Shown piece by piece: positions 4,555 through 5,404 of a stretch of 5,404 bases of DNA (its first letter is position 1; each line of letters starts with the position of its first letter). A program made the position numbers and the translations under genes. Origin of the DNA: Pseudomonadota bacterium (GTDB taxonomy: Bacteria > Pseudomonadota > Alphaproteobacteria > UBA8366 > GCA-2717185); NCBI GenBank assembly GCA_027619655.1, contig JAQCHR010000296.1, forward strand, positions 1 to 5,404, read 5' to 3'. The notes beneath the pieces were generated by a model, which searched no databases, was not told the origin of the DNA, and saw only the letters and a program-made list of their open reading frames with translations.

Positions 4555-5404
4555 TTATGCCTCACTTTTCGGCAATTCGCCACGAATCAATCCGATTATC
4601 GACGAAAAATCGAGAGATTCATCACCCGACTGGCAGAGCAGCGCATACATCGCCGCCGCCGCGGCCCCCATCGGCGTCGCCGCCCCGGCGCCCTGCGCAG
4701 CACCCTGCGCCAGTTTCAGGTCCTTCAGCATCATCGCCGCAGTGAACCCCGCCGGGTAGCCGCGGTTCGAGGGCGCTGCCGGGACCGGGCCCGGCATCGG
4801 GCAGTAATTGTTCATCGCCCAGCAGGAACTGGTCGCGGTCGAGCAGATATCCCACAGGGTCTGCTGGTCGAGCCCCAGTTTCTCCGCCATCACGAAGCCT
4901 TCCGACACCGCGATCATGGTCGCGCCCAGGATCATGTTGTTGCACAACTTGGCGACCTGGCCGTTGCCGCTGCCGCCGGCATGGATGATGGTCTTGCCCA
5001 TGCCCTCCAGGACCGGCTTCGCGGCGCCGAACCCGTTCGGCGAGCCGCCGACCATGAAAGTCAGCGTGCCGCCCGCCGCGCCGCCGGTGCCGCCGGAAAC
5101 CGGCGCATCGAGCATTTCCAGCTTGCGGTCGGCGGCCATCTGCGCCACCTCGCGCGCCGTCGCCACATCGATGGTGGAACAGTCCAGCAGCAGCGTGCCC
5201 TCGCGGACATTGTCGAAGACCGACCCGGTATAGACCGCGCGCACCTGCGGCCCGGCCGGCAGCATGGTGACGACCACGTCCACGTCGCGGCAGGCGTCGC
5301 CCGCATCCGCCGCCGCCGCCGCCCCGGCCGCCACCGCCCGCGCCAGCGCATCCGCCGACAGGTCGAAGGCCTTCACCGCATGCCCCGCCTTCACCAGATT
5401 GGCG
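4555..5404 (-). CDS. mmsB: 3-hydroxyisobutyrate dehydrogenase family protein, 5' end cut off by the window
   Basis: These NAD-dependent enzymes oxidise 3-hydroxyisobutyrate to methylmalonate semialdehyde in valine breakdown. The frame is open to the right edge, so about 15-20 residues with the first part of the Rossmann GxGxxG motif are missing. Counting from the valine codon (GTG) at 5394, the visible part shows the end of the nucleotide-binding domain (VVVTMLPAGPQV, 40-51), the substrate loop DAPVSGGTGGAAGGTLTFMVGG (96-117), the catalytic lysine Lys149 in GNGQVAKLCNNM, and the C-terminal helical domain with SSCWAMNNYCPMPGPVP (189-205) and FTAAMMLKDLKLA (217-229). The CW-x-x-N-x-x-PMPG stretch and length favour true 3-hydroxyisobutyrate dehydrogenase over tartronate semialdehyde reductase or other beta-hydroxyacid dehydrogenases, but substrate remains inferred. 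Other valine genes would be expected further upstream, outside the window. Confidence 0.9.
   Translation of the reverse strand, partial: ANLVKAGHAVKAFDLSADALARAVAAGAAAAADAGDACRDVDVVVTMLPAGPQVRAVYTGSVFDNVREGTLLLDCSTIDVATAREVAQMAADRKLEMLDAPVSGGTGGAAGGTLTFMVGGSPNGFGAAKPVLEGMGKTIIHAGGSGNGQVAKLCNNMILGATMIAVSEGFVMAEKLGLDQQTLWDICSTATSSCWAMNNYCPMPGPVPAAPSNRGYPAGFTAAMMLKDLKLAQGAAQGAGAATPMGAAAAAMYALLCQSGDESLDFSSIIGLIRGELPKSEA

Overview
The window is an ordinary-looking piece of a GC-rich alphaproteobacterial chromosome. The evidence is the gene order rpiB-glyA-nrdR-ribD, which is typical of Alphaproteobacteria, together with a Ros/MucR-type regulator, a family essentially restricted to that class. I cannot name the genus; a Rhodospirillales-like lineage is an inference from the style of the MucR protein. 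There are eight genes: six complete and two cut by the window edges (ribD on the left, the mmsB-type dehydrogenase on the right). I see no transposase, phage gene, CRISPR array, tRNA or rRNA.

Layout. Positions 1-2801 hold a minus-strand block read right to left: rpiB (sugar-phosphate isomerase), glyA (serine hydroxymethyltransferase, one-carbon units), nrdR (repressor of ribonucleotide reductase genes) and ribD (riboflavin synthesis, 3' end outside the window). The spacings are short (64 bp, 24 bp, then a 17-bp overlap), so they probably form one transcription unit. Together they cover pentose phosphate, one-carbon, deoxynucleotide and flavin metabolism. Positions 2802-3200 are a long divergent intergenic region. 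Its rpiB-proximal half has ordinary composition and its mucR-proximal half is strikingly AT-rich, with candidate back-to-back promoters sharing one -35 element. The plus-strand mucR gene (3201-3656) follows.

Positions 3687-5404 are minus strand again. A small conserved-looking protein of about 72 residues converges on mucR. It has its own candidate promoter and a hairpin at the start of its leader. Upstream of it lies a MarR-type winged-helix regulator, and upstream of that a 3-hydroxyisobutyrate dehydrogenase-type gene (valine catabolism). The regulator and the dehydrogenase are separated by 56 AT-rich bases that hold a near-palindrome lying over the regulator's ribosome binding site.

No new multi-gene system is evident. 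The best leads are regulatory: a MucR zinc finger lacking its last zinc ligand, the AT-rich divergent control region, the palindrome ahead of the MarR-type gene, and the hairpin leader of the small uncharacterised gene.
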